Program-made: the position numbers and the translations under genes
From: Dialister pneumosintes
GTDB lineage: Bacteria > Bacillota > Negativicutes > Veillonellales > Dialisteraceae
Length of the DNA: 64,000 bases
Assembly: GCF_001717505.1 (NCBI RefSeq)
Contig: NZ_CP017037.1
Span: forward strand, 1-64,000
Direction: 5' to 3'
Notes under the pieces: model-generated
Databases searched by the model: none
What the model was told of the DNA's origin: nothing
What the model saw: only the letters and a program-made list of their open reading frames with translations
Shown here: positions 26,649 through 35,312 of the stretch, one piece after another
Numbering within the stretch: the first letter of the stretch is position 1
Layout of the letters: every line of letters begins with the position of its first letter

Positions 26649-27037
26649 CACTTTTTCTTTTAATTACTTTATCAGGAGTTTTGGTTATTATTGGTGGATT
26701 GCTGCATTATACATTACGGTTTGCAAGTGCTGTTATTGCTTATGAAGAAGGTTTACGGGCGGTATATGCAGCGGAATCCGGAGCACAATGGGGATTGGCT
26801 TTTTTACACAAATATGGTAAACCTCACACATCCATATATGAATGGGATAAAGAACATATTTCTTATCATGTGGAATTTAAAGATACAGATGATAAAGAAG
26901 TTATTGTGTCAAGAGGAACGATAAAAACAAATTATATAGAAAGATTTGTGCGGTTGGAGTGTACATGTCAAGCAAATCATAAGGGGAATCAAGTGATTGT
27001 AAATAAAATAGGGGCATCACGATGGAAAGCGTATTAG
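26624..27037 (+). CDS. PilX/GspK-like pilus accessory protein
   Basis: The 137-aa product begins 'MGKRNG|SITLFLLITLSGVLVIIGGLLHY' and lacks Glu at +5, as PilX/GspK proteins often do. 'YAAESGAQWGLAFL' is the conserved 'AA-sGa--gl' helix of the PilX N-terminal region. GspK-type proteins cap the fibre tip. It overlaps both neighbours (25 and 16 nt), so translation is coupled. Much shorter than GspK, it lacks the large alpha domain. Confidence 0.7.
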   Translation: MGKRNGSITLFLLITLSGVLVIIGGLLHYTLRFASAVIAYEEGLRAVYAAESGAQWGLAFLHKYGKPHTSIYEWDKEHISYHVEFKDTDDKEVIVSRGTIKTNYIERFVRLECTCQANHKGNQVIVNKIGASRWKAY

Positions 27038-28423
27038 AGGAGTGGAAAGTACGAAGTAAAAATCTTTTGAAGAACGTAATTAATAGGGGTAAGAGTGTTC
27101 TTCAAAAAAGAAGAGTATATGAAATTGCCATTTTATTAGGGGATACACTTTTTATGTGTACTATGCAGGAAGGACGATTTGTAAAACAAAAAGAATATAG
27201 GTTGGAAACAGTAGATGAAACCTCTTTAGAAGAGGTTTTTTGTCGTGCTAAAAAAGATGGATTTACAAATAATTATTTATGGTGGATAGCAACTACTTCC
27301 TCTGAAAAAATAAAAATTCGTAAATATCCTTATATGACAGAAGAAGAATTATCAGAGACTTTATATTGGGAAGAAGATCGATTGTTTGGGAACACACCCA
27401 TAGAATCTTCTTATCGTATTTTGTCTCAAAATGCAGAAGGTTATGAAGTGATTGTTTCTGCTATACCTAAGGATTATGTAGATATGATTGTAAACGCAGC
27501 TAAAAAAGCAGGAAAAATAATCAGCAAAATTGGAACAGTAGTCGATTTTTTTAATAGAAGCTGCACAAGCACCTAAAATTCTTTTATTGGGTGGAAATAA
27601 AGAAGGTCGATTGGTAAGTTGGGATGGTCAAAGTAAAGCAGCTACATACAGTCTTTCTTTATTTGATCAAGAATCTGAGAATGTAAACTTTATCATGAAC
27701 AAAATAAAGATGAATTATATAAATAAAGAAATTTATTTTTTTCCATATGCGGAAGGTATACAGGTAGCAAAAAAATGGATAGAGTTATTAAAATTACATG
27801 GATTTACTGTTTTTAATATAAAAGAAATTTCTTGGGCAGCAAAAAATTATTGGAAAAAATTAGTTATGGAAATAGTTCGTTGTATGCCTTATGGTGAGAT
27901 GAATTTAACCCATCGGGGATTAAGAAATAATGAACAATTGGTATTGCTTGAGCTCTTTTTAAAAGGAATATGTTTTTTATCAGTTATTTTTGTTTTTTTG
28001 AGTGGTGTATATTTTTCTTATCAAGAAATACGGTGGATTGGTGTTAAAAATAAAACTGTACAGTTACAACCACTTTATGAAGAGTATCTATTGTGGAAAG
28101 CACGGAATAAAAAAATGCAAGAATTGGCAGAGGAGCTTACTTTGCAAGAAAAAGAAAATGGACATTGGCAAAAGAAGTTAATTTTTTTATCAGATGTTGT
28201 AAAACAGAATATAGTTCTTTCTTCGCTTGTTGTAGAAGATGCATCTATAAAATTGGAAGGTAGTGCAACTTCTGATGAGGAAATAAAACAATTTGCGCAA
28301 AACTTAGAAGATATTTGGGAAGGTCATATAAGGATAGAATCGATTGTTCACAAGGAGCAGAATCCTTTATTTATGTTTCGTATGGTGTATATACCCAATG
28401 AAGATAATCATCGGGGGATGTGA
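27022..28423 (+). pseudogene. PilM-PilN-like fusion protein, frameshifted
   Basis: The first part (27022-27576) is PilM-like, an actin-fold platform protein ('KYPYMTEEELSETLYWEEDRLFG', 'IVSAIPKDYVDMIVNAAKKAGK'). The second (27587-28423) completes it ('KILLLGGNKEGRLV') and runs into a PilN-like part: a membrane helix ('FLKGICFLSVIFVFLSGVYF'), a coiled coil and a small alpha/beta domain. The frames are out of register at the T-run 27546-27552. With six T's instead of seven it reads 'VVDFLIEAAQAPKILLLGGN'. PilM and PilN normally form the inner-membrane alignment complex as separate proteins; here they look fused. Whether the frameshift is real is open. Confidence 0.7.
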
Positions 28424-28424
28424 T

Positions 28425-28958
28425 GTGAAAACAAGTTTGATAGGGGAATATATGGGGGAAATAAGGCGTATTCATAATAAATGGTTTGTCATGATTAGCT
28501 TAGGTGCATTTATTATCAGTACTTTATTTTATATATCCGGATTACTGATAGATAATAAAGTAAAAGGAATGTATAAAGAACAGGAAGCTCTTTTGCTATG
28601 GGATACAAAACATGAAAAAGGCAAAATTCCTTTATGGGGGAAAACAAATGATATATCTACTGCAAGTGCATTTAAAGAAGCAGGAATGATTATTTTAGAA
28701 AGGGAAGAGTTGGAAGAAGAAATAAGGAGTACCGGAATTATTTATAAAGAAAAAATTTTGTTAAAAGGAAGTTACATACAGCTATTAACATCTTTTGATA
28801 TAATGAAAGACAAATATAAGGGGGCGTCCTTTATAATTCTTCAAATAGCACGTAAACAGAGTGCACTTTTAATTACGGGAGAACTTAGGACATTCCGCAG
28901 CCGAGGTATATATGAAGAAGAGAAATATAGTTCTTATCGGACCGATGGGAACGGGTAA
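28425..28958 (+). CDS. PilO-like inner-membrane protein
   Basis: The 177-aa product has a short cytoplasmic N-terminus, one membrane helix ('FVMISLGAFIISTLFYISGLL'), a charged coiled coil and a C-terminal alpha/beta domain ('LLKGSYIQLLTSFDIMKDKYKG'), the PilO/GspM layout. The GTG start at 28425 lies one base after the PilM-N stop and has GGGGGA upstream. It overlaps the kinase-like gene by 47 nt. Position after PilN supports the call. There is no PilP or PilQ gene in the window. Confidence 0.65.
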   Translation: MKTSLIGEYMGEIRRIHNKWFVMISLGAFIISTLFYISGLLIDNKVKGMYKEQEALLLWDTKHEKGKIPLWGKTNDISTASAFKEAGMIILEREELEEEIRSTGIIYKEKILLKGSYIQLLTSFDIMKDKYKGASFIILQIARKQSALLITGELRTFRSRGIYEEEKYSSYRTDGNG

Positions 28959-29511
28959 AAGTAGAGCGGCGCGGATTTTAGCTGATGGATTAGATTGGCA
29001 ATTGGCTGATACAGACCGCATTATGGAAAAAGAAACCGGTATGAAAATGGCAGACTATTGGAGAAAAGTAGGGGCGGAAGAATTTCAAAGGAAAGAATTG
29101 GAAATTATCCGTCGTGTAAGATTTTTTCATGAAGCTGTTATTGCCGTTGGTGGAAACTATCCTATGACAGAACAAAAATTTCAATTATTGAAAAAGCATG
29201 GATTGATAGTTTTAATGTATGCGAATTCTTATCGTTTAGTAGAACGTGTAAAGCGACGAATAGGGAAAAGACCCACTATGGATTATAATGATGTGGACGG
29301 TTTTGTTAGAAGAATGAGTCGTAAGTGGGTTAAATGGACAAAACGTGCTGATCTTGTGATTAATACTACGTGTAAACATCCTGAGCAATCTGCACTGATG
29401 GTAGCTCGTTTTATGGATCGTCATCATATTAAGTTTATGAAACAAAAGCATAATCATGTAGAACATAGACATGGAAAGTCGAAATTGCATAGACACAAAA
29501 GAAGTCATTAA
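28912..29511 (+). CDS. Shikimate kinase-like P-loop protein with His-rich tail
   Basis: The 199-aa product has Walker A 'GPMGTGKSRAA' (10-20), the 'LADTDRIME' acidic pair (31-39), 'GKRPTMD' in the lid region and an overall AroK length and order. Shikimate-contacting positions differ: the usual F-R-x-x-E is F-Q-R-K-E (58-62), and the Gly-Gly-Gly loop is G-G-N (80-82). The last 30 residues are basic and His-rich ('HNHVEHRHGKSKLHRHKRSH'), absent from standard enzymes. It overlaps the PilO-like gene. It may be a true but diverged shikimate kinase (chorismate pathway) or a repurposed nucleotide-binding protein of the pilus operon. Confidence 0.7.
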   Translation: MKKRNIVLIGPMGTGKSRAARILADGLDWQLADTDRIMEKETGMKMADYWRKVGAEEFQRKELEIIRRVRFFHEAVIAVGGNYPMTEQKFQLLKKHGLIVLMYANSYRLVERVKRRIGKRPTMDYNDVDGFVRRMSRKWVKWTKRADLVINTTCKHPEQSALMVARFMDRHHIKFMKQKHNHVEHRHGKSKLHRHKRSH

Positions 29512-29538
29512 AAAGGGAGGGAATACACCTCTTTTTTT
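29510..29538 (+). terminator. Terminator of the pilus operon
   Basis: AAAAAGGGAGG (29510-29520) pairs with CCTCTTTTTTT (29528-29538, two G-U pairs) around a 7-nt loop. Confidence 0.75.
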
Positions 29539-29614
29539 AGTGTTTAAAAGAAAATATTTTGCATGGTAAAATATAATAAATATTTTATCTAATTTATATA
29601 AGGGGGGAAGTATT

Positions 29615-30598
29615 ATGAAGAAGATTGCCATATTAACAAGTGGTGGGGATGCTCCCGGAATGAATGCTGCTATACGAGGTATACTTCGTATGGCAATATT
29701 TTTGAATCTGGAAGTATGTGGAGTCTATCAAGGTTATCAAGGTCTTTTGGAAGAAGAGTTTATAAATATGACTTCTTTTATGGCAGGTGGAATTATTCAT
29801 CGGGGAGGTACTATTTTAAAGACGGCTCGATGTGCTCTGTTTACCAGTGACTCTATACAAAAGAAGGCTGTCGGTATTTTAAAGGCACGTCATGTTGATG
29901 GTGTGATTGTGATTGGTGGCGATGGTTCCTTGAAAGGGGCAGCTGCTTTATCTAGACAAGGAATTCCCACTATAACAATTCCGGCTACTATTGATAATGA
30001 TATGGCAGGAACAGAAGAAACCATCGGATTTGATACGGCAGTTAATACGGTACTTTATGCTGTACGTAAAATAAGAGACACGGCAGCTTCTCATAATCGT
30101 GCAGCTATTATTGAAGTTATGGGGAGGCATTCAGGTCATATTGCGTTGGCAGCGGGACTCTCTTCCGGGGCGGAATATATTTTAGTACCGGAAATACCTT
30201 ACCGGAAAGATGCATTGGCACATAGCTTATTATCACAAATGAAATTAAAACGTACTAATAGTATTATCATTTGTGCAGAAGGGGCAGCACATGGACCGGA
30301 ATTGGCAACTTGGTTAAAAGAACATACAAATATTGATGTTTGTGTTACTAATTTGGGGTATATACAACGTGGTGGAGAACCAAGTTCTCGAGATTCTTTA
30401 TTAGGCAGTTTATTTGGAGCAAAAGCGGTAGAGTATTTGTTTAAACAGGAATGGGTACATCATATGGTAGGCGTTATAAAAAACCAAGTAGTTTTTACTC
30501 CTTATGAAGAGATAGAAGGTCATACCAAAGAATTTAATGCAGAGTTATATAAATTGGCATCGTTGCTAGCTGATAGAGAACCTATTGACAAAATATAA
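29615..30598 (+). CDS. pfkA: ATP-dependent 6-phosphofructokinase
   Basis: The 327-aa enzyme phosphorylates fructose 6-phosphate in glycolysis. 'ILTSGGDAPGMNAAIRG' is the ATP-binding start, 'VIGGDGSLKGA' the second nucleotide loop, 'ATIDNDMAGTEETIGFDTAVNT' holds the catalytic Asp, and 'EVMGRHSGHIAL' the sugar-phosphate site. The Gly in 'GGDGS' argues for ATP rather than pyrophosphate as donor. The start ATG follows AAGGGGG. The length is standard. It is a single-gene unit directly upstream of rpmH. Confidence 0.95.
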   Translation: MKKIAILTSGGDAPGMNAAIRGILRMAIFLNLEVCGVYQGYQGLLEEEFINMTSFMAGGIIHRGGTILKTARCALFTSDSIQKKAVGILKARHVDGVIVIGGDGSLKGAAALSRQGIPTITIPATIDNDMAGTEETIGFDTAVNTVLYAVRKIRDTAASHNRAAIIEVMGRHSGHIALAAGLSSGAEYILVPEIPYRKDALAHSLLSQMKLKRTNSIIICAEGAAHGPELATWLKEHTNIDVCVTNLGYIQRGGEPSSRDSLLGSLFGAKAVEYLFKQEWVHHMVGVIKNQVVFTPYEEIEGHTKEFNAELYKLASLLADREPIDKI

Positions 30599-30706
30599 TG
30601 GTGATTGTTTGCGTGATCAATCCGGATTTTAACTATTAAATAAAATAAGAAAAAATTCTTTGCAAACGCTCTCTTATCTTTTATAGTTTTAGAGAAGTGA
30701 GATTCG

Positions 30707-30735
30707 TTGACAGTCGCAGATTATTTTAATATAAT
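30707..30735 (+). promoter_or_regulatory. Consensus sigma-70 promoter for rpmH operon
   Basis: A perfect TTGACA (30707-30712), a 17-bp spacer and a perfect TATAAT (30730-30735) lie 61 nt before rpmH, as expected for a highly expressed ribosomal protein gene. Confidence 0.88.
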
Positions 30736-30796
30736 TAGTCTGTTACGGTGTATGTAGAAACACCACAGCCATGACATAAGCAAGGAGGTGTTAAGC

Positions 30797-30940
30797 ATGG
30801 CAAAAGGTAAGATGACGTATCAACCAAATAATCTTTGGCGCAAACGTACCCATGGATTCCGTGCACGTATGAAGACTCGTGCTGGTCGTATTGTGCTCAA
30901 AAGAAGAAGAGCTAAGGGTAGAAAAGTATTAAGTGCTTAA
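30797..30940 (+). CDS. rpmH: Ribosomal protein bL34
   Basis: The 47-aa basic protein '[20 protein letters not shown]' continues to '[12 protein letters not shown]', an exact bL34 pattern: Gln-Pro-Asn-x-x-x-R-x-x-x-HGF then RM-T--GR-VL--RR-KGR. AAGGAGG lies 8 nt upstream. It overlaps rnpA by 8 nt, the usual coupled arrangement. It is a component of the 50S subunit. Confidence 0.97.
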   Translation: MAKGKMTYQPNNLWRKRTHGFRARMKTRAGRIVLKRRRAKGRKVLSA

Positions 30941-31319
30941 TTTAGAAGAGCGGAAAGAAGATAGGCGGTACACGCTTGATCGTTCTTTTCGTATCCGGCA
31001 AAGCAGGGAGTATAGAAAAATATACTCTCGTGGTAAAAGGTTTAGTAACCGAGCAGCGCTTATGTATGTGGCGAAAGCAAAAAATAAGCCTGTCCGTATT
31101 GGCTTTGTAGCTACTAAACATATTGGTCATGCTTTTGCAAGAAATCGTGCCAAACGTTTGATGAAGGAAGTGTACCGTCTTCATCGGCATGAACTTGTTT
31201 CCGGCTATGAACTTATAATGCTCGCCGGCTCTTTTTTAACAAGAGCTTCTTTTTATGAAGCGGAAAAAGCCATTTTGGCATTATGGCGCAAAGCCGGGCT
31301 GATGGAGAATAAAAGATGA
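30933..31319 (+). CDS. rnpA: Ribonuclease P protein component
   Basis: The 128-aa basic protein has the RNR signature '[28 protein letters not shown]' region and an N-terminal '[20 protein letters not shown]', both diagnostic. It binds the RNase P RNA and helps mature tRNA 5' ends. The GTG start at 30933 lies inside the end of rpmH. Its stop overlaps the yidD start. The C-terminal helix ending 'ALWRKAGLM' is normal. Confidence 0.95.
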   Translation: MLNLEERKEDRRYTLDRSFRIRQSREYRKIYSRGKRFSNRAALMYVAKAKNKPVRIGFVATKHIGHAFARNRAKRLMKEVYRLHRHELVSGYELIMLAGSFLTRASFYEAEKAILALWRKAGLMENKR

Positions 31320-31528
31320 TGAGCGGTATATTAACATTGATAATTCGTTTTTATCGTCAATTTATTTCGCCATTAAAAATGCCATGTTGTCGGTTTGTAC
31401 CGACATGTAGCGAATATGCACTGGAAGCAATTAAAAAATATGGAGCAATAAAAGGCAGCTGGCTTGCGATTAAGAGGATTTTGAAATGCCATCCTTTTCA
31501 TAAAGGTGGATATGATCCGGTTCCGTAA
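31316..31528 (+). CDS. yidD: Membrane protein insertion efficiency factor YidD
   Basis: The 70-aa protein has the complete family signature '[23 protein letters not shown]' and '[18 protein letters not shown]', with its conserved cysteines. It associates with the inner membrane and aids YidC/Sec insertion. Start ATG 31316 or 31319; both overlap the rnpA stop. It sits between rnpA and yidC, the canonical order. Confidence 0.95.
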   Translation: MMSGILTLIIRFYRQFISPLKMPCCRFVPTCSEYALEAIKKYGAIKGSWLAIKRILKCHPFHKGGYDPVP

Positions 31529-31658
31529 GCTGCTGTTTTTTTGCTACATGAAATGCATTTATTGTTATGGTGATAAAAATTAATTCACCGATTTTTGTTG
31601 AAATTTAGACAAAAATTATTTATGCGCGGATGAAATTAAGGCCGCACGAGGAGATTTT

Positions 31659-32408
31659 ATGAGTAATTTTCAGATCCCCGTACTTAGTACATTTGTTGGA
31701 TGGTTAGCCGGATTGATGGCAAGTGCCGTTCAATTTTTTTACAATATGACAGAATCTTTTGGCTATCCAAGCTACGGAATAGCCATTATTATGTTGACAT
31801 TAGCAATTAAATTTATGCTGCTACCTCTTGCACTTAAACAAATTAAGTCGATGAAAGGTATGCAAGAAATTCAACCTAAGATTCAGGCTTTACAAAGGAA
31901 ATATAAAAATGATAGAACTAAGCTGTCAATGGAAATGCAAAAACTTTATAGAGAACATAATATTTCTCCATTGGCAGGTTGTTTACCTTTGTTAATTCAA
32001 ATGCCATTTTTAATCTCTATATTTTATGCATTACAAAGTTTTCATTATGAAGAAGCACATCAGAGTTTTCTTTGGTTATCCAGTTTAGCCGATAAAGATC
32101 CCACTTATATATTGCCGGTATTATCTGCTTTAACTACTTGGGCAATTTCTTCACAAACACAGCCTAAAAATGTAGAAGGCTCACAAAAAGTAATGACTTA
32201 TTTCATGCCTTTGTTTATTGGGTATATTTCTATTAATTTTCCTAGTGGACTAGTTATTTATTGGGTAGTAAGTAACTTATTCCAATTTGTACAGCAGACC
32301 ATTGTTTTTCATCAAGATAAAGGACTTCGTTCTGTGATAAATAATGAATCCAGAAATAAGAAGGGCGTGGTAACAGTTCGTTCTGAAGAAGCAGATAAGA
32401 AAAAATAG
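31659..32408 (+). CDS. yidC: Membrane protein insertase YidC
   Basis: The 249-aa Oxa1/YidC-type insertase has five predicted helices, 'LAIKFMLLPLALKQIKSMKGMQEIQPKI' (helix after the hydrophilic groove Arg/Lys and the cytoplasmic coiled hairpin) and 'GCLPLLIQMPFLISIFYAL'. It lacks the large periplasmic P1 domain of proteobacteria and has no lipobox, as in short Firmicute-type YidC. The C-terminal tail is basic. The ribosome binding site is GAGGAG. About 130 nt separate it from yidD. Confidence 0.95.
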   Translation: MSNFQIPVLSTFVGWLAGLMASAVQFFYNMTESFGYPSYGIAIIMLTLAIKFMLLPLALKQIKSMKGMQEIQPKIQALQRKYKNDRTKLSMEMQKLYREHNISPLAGCLPLLIQMPFLISIFYALQSFHYEEAHQSFLWLSSLADKDPTYILPVLSALTTWAISSQTQPKNVEGSQKVMTYFMPLFIGYISINFPSGLVIYWVVSNLFQFVQQTIVFHQDKGLRSVINNESRNKKGVVTVRSEEADKKK

Positions 32409-32479
32409 ATGTCTAAGGAGATTGTAAAAACAGAAAGAGATGTAAAAAGTACTGAGGATTAATTAAAGGAGTGATACCA

Positions 32480-33361
32480 ATGAAAACGGTAAGAATTACA
32501 GCTAAGAGTGTAGAAGAAGCGATAGCACAAGGCTTGCAAGAATTAGATGCAACTCGTGAACAAGCTGTTGTACGTATCATTGAGGAGCCTTCAAGCGGTT
32601 TGTTTGGTTTGCTTCGCAAAAAGCAAGCAGTAGTAGAAGTGTCTGTTCCGGAAGATGCGGTAAACAGTATTTCAGAAGAGGCTGCTAGAGTAGTGAGCGA
32701 AGCTTTTCATCGTATAGATGCTATCAAAAAAAAGGAAATACTTCCCGGGGAAAAAATTCAAGGTATAGAAGTGACGGTCGGACCGGAAGTATCAACTGAA
32801 CCGGATACCGAAATGGAAGAGATAGAAGAGCATGTGGACACCGTTGTAGAAACGGAAGAACAAATACCGGTTCGGCATAAGCGTGAAGAATTTGCTTTTT
32901 CAGCAGAAGAGCAAAATGAAACAGCAGAAGCAGCACGTACCTTCTTAATGAATGTTTTCCATGCTATGGATATAGATATAACTATTGAAAAAATGTTGTC
33001 TAAGGAACATATATTGCTTACTCTTCATGGGGAACGTCTAGGTCTTTTAATTGGAAAGCGTGGACAAACATTGGAAGCATTGCAATATTTAACTAATTTG
33101 GCTGCAGGTAAGTTATATCATCATAATTATTTTGTTATGCTTGATATTGAAAATTATAGAGAACGTCGTAGACAAACTTTAGAAAATTTAGCAGCACGTT
33201 GTGCAGCTAAAGCTAAACGTACAGGACAGCCGGTACGTTTAGAGCCGATGTCTGCCGGCGAACGTAGGATTATTCATATGGCACTGAAAGAGGACCGCTT
33301 AATTAGTACGGATAGCGAGGGAGAAACACCTTATCGCTATGTTGTGATTAAGTTGAAATAG
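32480..33361 (+). CDS. jag: RNA-binding protein Jag/KhpB (Jag-N, KH, R3H)
   Basis: The 293-aa product has three parts: an N-terminal Jag-N domain ('SSGLFGLLRKKQAVVEV', about 35-52), an acidic linker, and then KH ('ILLTLHGERLGLLIGKRGQTLEAL', GKRG in the GxxG loop) and R3H ('REDRLISTDSEGETPYRYVVI' with 'RRIIHMALKE'). It binds RNA and in Firmicutes works with KhpA in cell elongation control. The start is ATG 32480 after AAAGGAG; the in-frame GTG 32471 overlaps that site. Position after yidC is canonical. Confidence 0.93.
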   Translation: MKTVRITAKSVEEAIAQGLQELDATREQAVVRIIEEPSSGLFGLLRKKQAVVEVSVPEDAVNSISEEAARVVSEAFHRIDAIKKKEILPGEKIQGIEVTVGPEVSTEPDTEMEEIEEHVDTVVETEEQIPVRHKREEFAFSAEEQNETAEAARTFLMNVFHAMDIDITIEKMLSKEHILLTLHGERLGLLIGKRGQTLEALQYLTNLAAGKLYHHNYFVMLDIENYRERRRQTLENLAARCAAKAKRTGQPVRLEPMSAGERRIIHMALKEDRLISTDSEGETPYRYVVIKLK

Positions 33362-33367
33362 CTATAT

Positions 33368-33829
33368 ATGAAAAAGATATTTTTATGGCTTATTATACTA
33401 TGCTTTAGTGTATGCGAAATTACACAGGCTGCTTTTTATGAAGATGCATCTCGCTATATTTTATTAGAAGATAATATCGTAGGATATTTTTATTTAGATA
33501 AAGCTACGATAAAAAAAGAAACATCGACTGCAAATGATTCTTTTGTCATCAGTTTTGATATTTTATCGGTTCTTAGAGAAAATAGAGAGATAGAGAATAC
33601 TCATTTTACTGTTTTTTATGATAATCATATTTCTGTGGCTATGTATAAAGTAGATTATATAGAAACTATCGATAGTCATGGAGAGGTACAGTTTACCTCT
33701 TGGAGCAGTAACGTGGGTTCTATACGTAAAGCTATTCCTTTTAAATCGCATATGTACTACATCGTAGATGCGTGTTATGAGTATTTGACAGGTAATCATT
33801 TTTATAAGACGCATGTACTCTACCAATAA
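33368..33829 (+). CDS. Secreted/periplasmic protein of unknown function
   Basis: The 153-aa product has a clear signal peptide ('KKIFLWLIILCFSVCEITQA|AFYEDA') and a beta-rich mature domain of about 130 residues with many Tyr, Ile and Val. Two or three widely spaced features recur in Negativicute exported proteins of this size ('YILLEDN..GYFYLDKATIK', 'SHMYYIVDACYEYLTG'), but I cannot name a family with certainty. It begins 6 nt after jag, so it is probably co-transcribed. No ribosome binding site is obvious. Function unknown. Confidence 0.7.
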   Translation: MKKIFLWLIILCFSVCEITQAAFYEDASRYILLEDNIVGYFYLDKATIKKETSTANDSFVISFDILSVLRENREIENTHFTVFYDNHISVAMYKVDYIETIDSHGEVQFTSWSSNVGSIRKAIPFKSHMYYIVDACYEYLTGNHFYKTHVLYQ

Positions 33830-33840
33830 AAACGTATATA

Positions 33841-33877
33841 AAAAGACTTACTCTTATTATTAGGAGTAAGTCTTTTT
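33841..33877. terminator. Bidirectional terminator between exported-protein gene and MATE gene
   Basis: AAAAGACTTACTC (33841-33853) pairs with GAGTAAGTCTTTT (33864-33876) around a 10-nt loop. Confidence 0.88.
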
Positions 33878-33888
33878 GCATGTGGGAT

Positions 33889-35220
33889 TTATATATAATG
33901 ATATTTTTCTCGATAGTGTATCCAAAAGTATATTGCGATAATAAATGCTGCTAAATTAGAAATAGTTGCAGAAAGCCAAATTCCTTCGGCACCCCAAAAT
34001 ATAGGTAATACAGTAATAGCAATTAGTTCAAACAATACGGAACGGCAAGTCGAAAGTGTAGCAGAGATAAGTCCGTTATTGAGCGCTGTAAAAAAGGAAG
34101 AGGCATAAATATTGAATCCGCTAGTTATAAAGGATAAGCAGTAAAGATAAAACCCATGAATAGTCAGTTGATATAATTCAGGATTATATCCCACAAAAAT
34201 ATGAGCTAAAAATGGAGCCATCGGAAAAGACAGAATTGTGATGATGCCTCCTGTGATTCCATAGAAAAAAAGACTCTTTTTAAATATATTTTGTAATTCC
34301 GAATGATTTTGGGCTCCATAGTTATAACTTACAATAGGTGCTGTGCCCATTGCATAGCCGATATTAGCGGATTCTAAAACGAAAGAGGTGTACATAATGA
34401 TTCCGAAAGCGGCTACTCCATTTTGACCTAGAAAATGTAATAATTGATAGTTATAAACGATGATGACTATTGACATTGACAGATTGGTCAGTAAGGGGGA
34501 TAATCCATTGGTACATATTTTTGTAAAATCATGGATATCCCAACGTGGTTGTGTAATAAAAAGAGATCCGGTTTTATTATAGAAAAAATAAACAACCGGA
34601 ATAAGACCACCAATAATTTCTGCAATTACAGTAGCAAGTGCTGCACCGGTGATTCCCATATTAAAGCAGGCAATTAAGATAAAATCGAAGATAATATTAG
34701 AAACACCTGAAATGATATTAGTGTATAGTCCAAGAGAAGGTTTACCGGCGGTAATAACTAAAGAATGAAATATGCGTTGTAGTAAGTGTAAAGGGAAAGA
34801 AAGTAGTATAAGTTGCCCATAGAGGATACTGTTTTTTTGCATTTCGCCCCAAGCACCCATTAGAGAGGTTAAAAACGGAATAAAAAAATAAGCACCAATC
34901 GACAATACAATTCCCGATAAAAAAGAACCGATAATAATAGCACTGAATATGCCGCGTGCTTCTGCAGTATGTCCCTCACCAAGTTTTTTTCCTATCAAAG
35001 CACTACCACCGGATCCAAGCATAGAACCTAGGCAACCGAAGATCATCAAAGCAGGAAAAATTAAATTGATAGAGGCAAAGGCTGTATCTCCTACATAATT
35101 GGAGATAAATAAAGCGTCGACAATACTGTAAGTAGATAAAAAGACCATAGTTCCAATGGAAGGAAGTACAAATCGAAAAAGTTTTTTGTATGTAAAATGA
35201 GATGAAATATCAATATTCAT
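33889..35220 (-). CDS. MATE-family efflux transporter
   Basis: The 443-aa polytopic protein has the two MATE repeats: 'VLPSIGTMVFLSTYSIVDALFISNYVG' and later 'GLSPLLTNLSMSIVIIVYNYQLLHFLG'. 'GSGGSALIGKKLGEGH' and 'IVSYNYGAQNHSEL' are the conserved loops. It is closer to the MepA-like group than the other MATE in this window, with which it shares little local sequence. The substrate is unknown. It is transcribed alone toward the shared terminator. Confidence 0.87.
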   Translation of the reverse strand: MNIDISSHFTYKKLFRFVLPSIGTMVFLSTYSIVDALFISNYVGDTAFASINLIFPALMIFGCLGSMLGSGGSALIGKKLGEGHTAEARGIFSAIIIGSFLSGIVLSIGAYFFIPFLTSLMGAWGEMQKNSILYGQLILLSFPLHLLQRIFHSLVITAGKPSLGLYTNIISGVSNIIFDFILIACFNMGITGAALATVIAEIIGGLIPVVYFFYNKTGSLFITQPRWDIHDFTKICTNGLSPLLTNLSMSIVIIVYNYQLLHFLGQNGVAAFGIIMYTSFVLESANIGYAMGTAPIVSYNYGAQNHSELQNIFKKSLFFYGITGGIITILSFPMAPFLAHIFVGYNPELYQLTIHGFYLYCLSFITSGFNIYASSFFTALNNGLISATLSTCRSVLFELIAITVLPIFWGAEGIWLSATISNLAAFIIAIYFWIHYREKYHYI

Positions 35221-35312
35221 AAATATGTCCTTTAACTGTTTTTATATAAAAATAAAGTACCTCTATACTATCATAGAAAAGTACTTTATTGGATTTTATT
35301 AAATTATAAACT

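Noticed and set aside
30599-30796. Replication origin next to rpmH
   Set aside because: No cluster of DnaA boxes and no dnaA gene seen.
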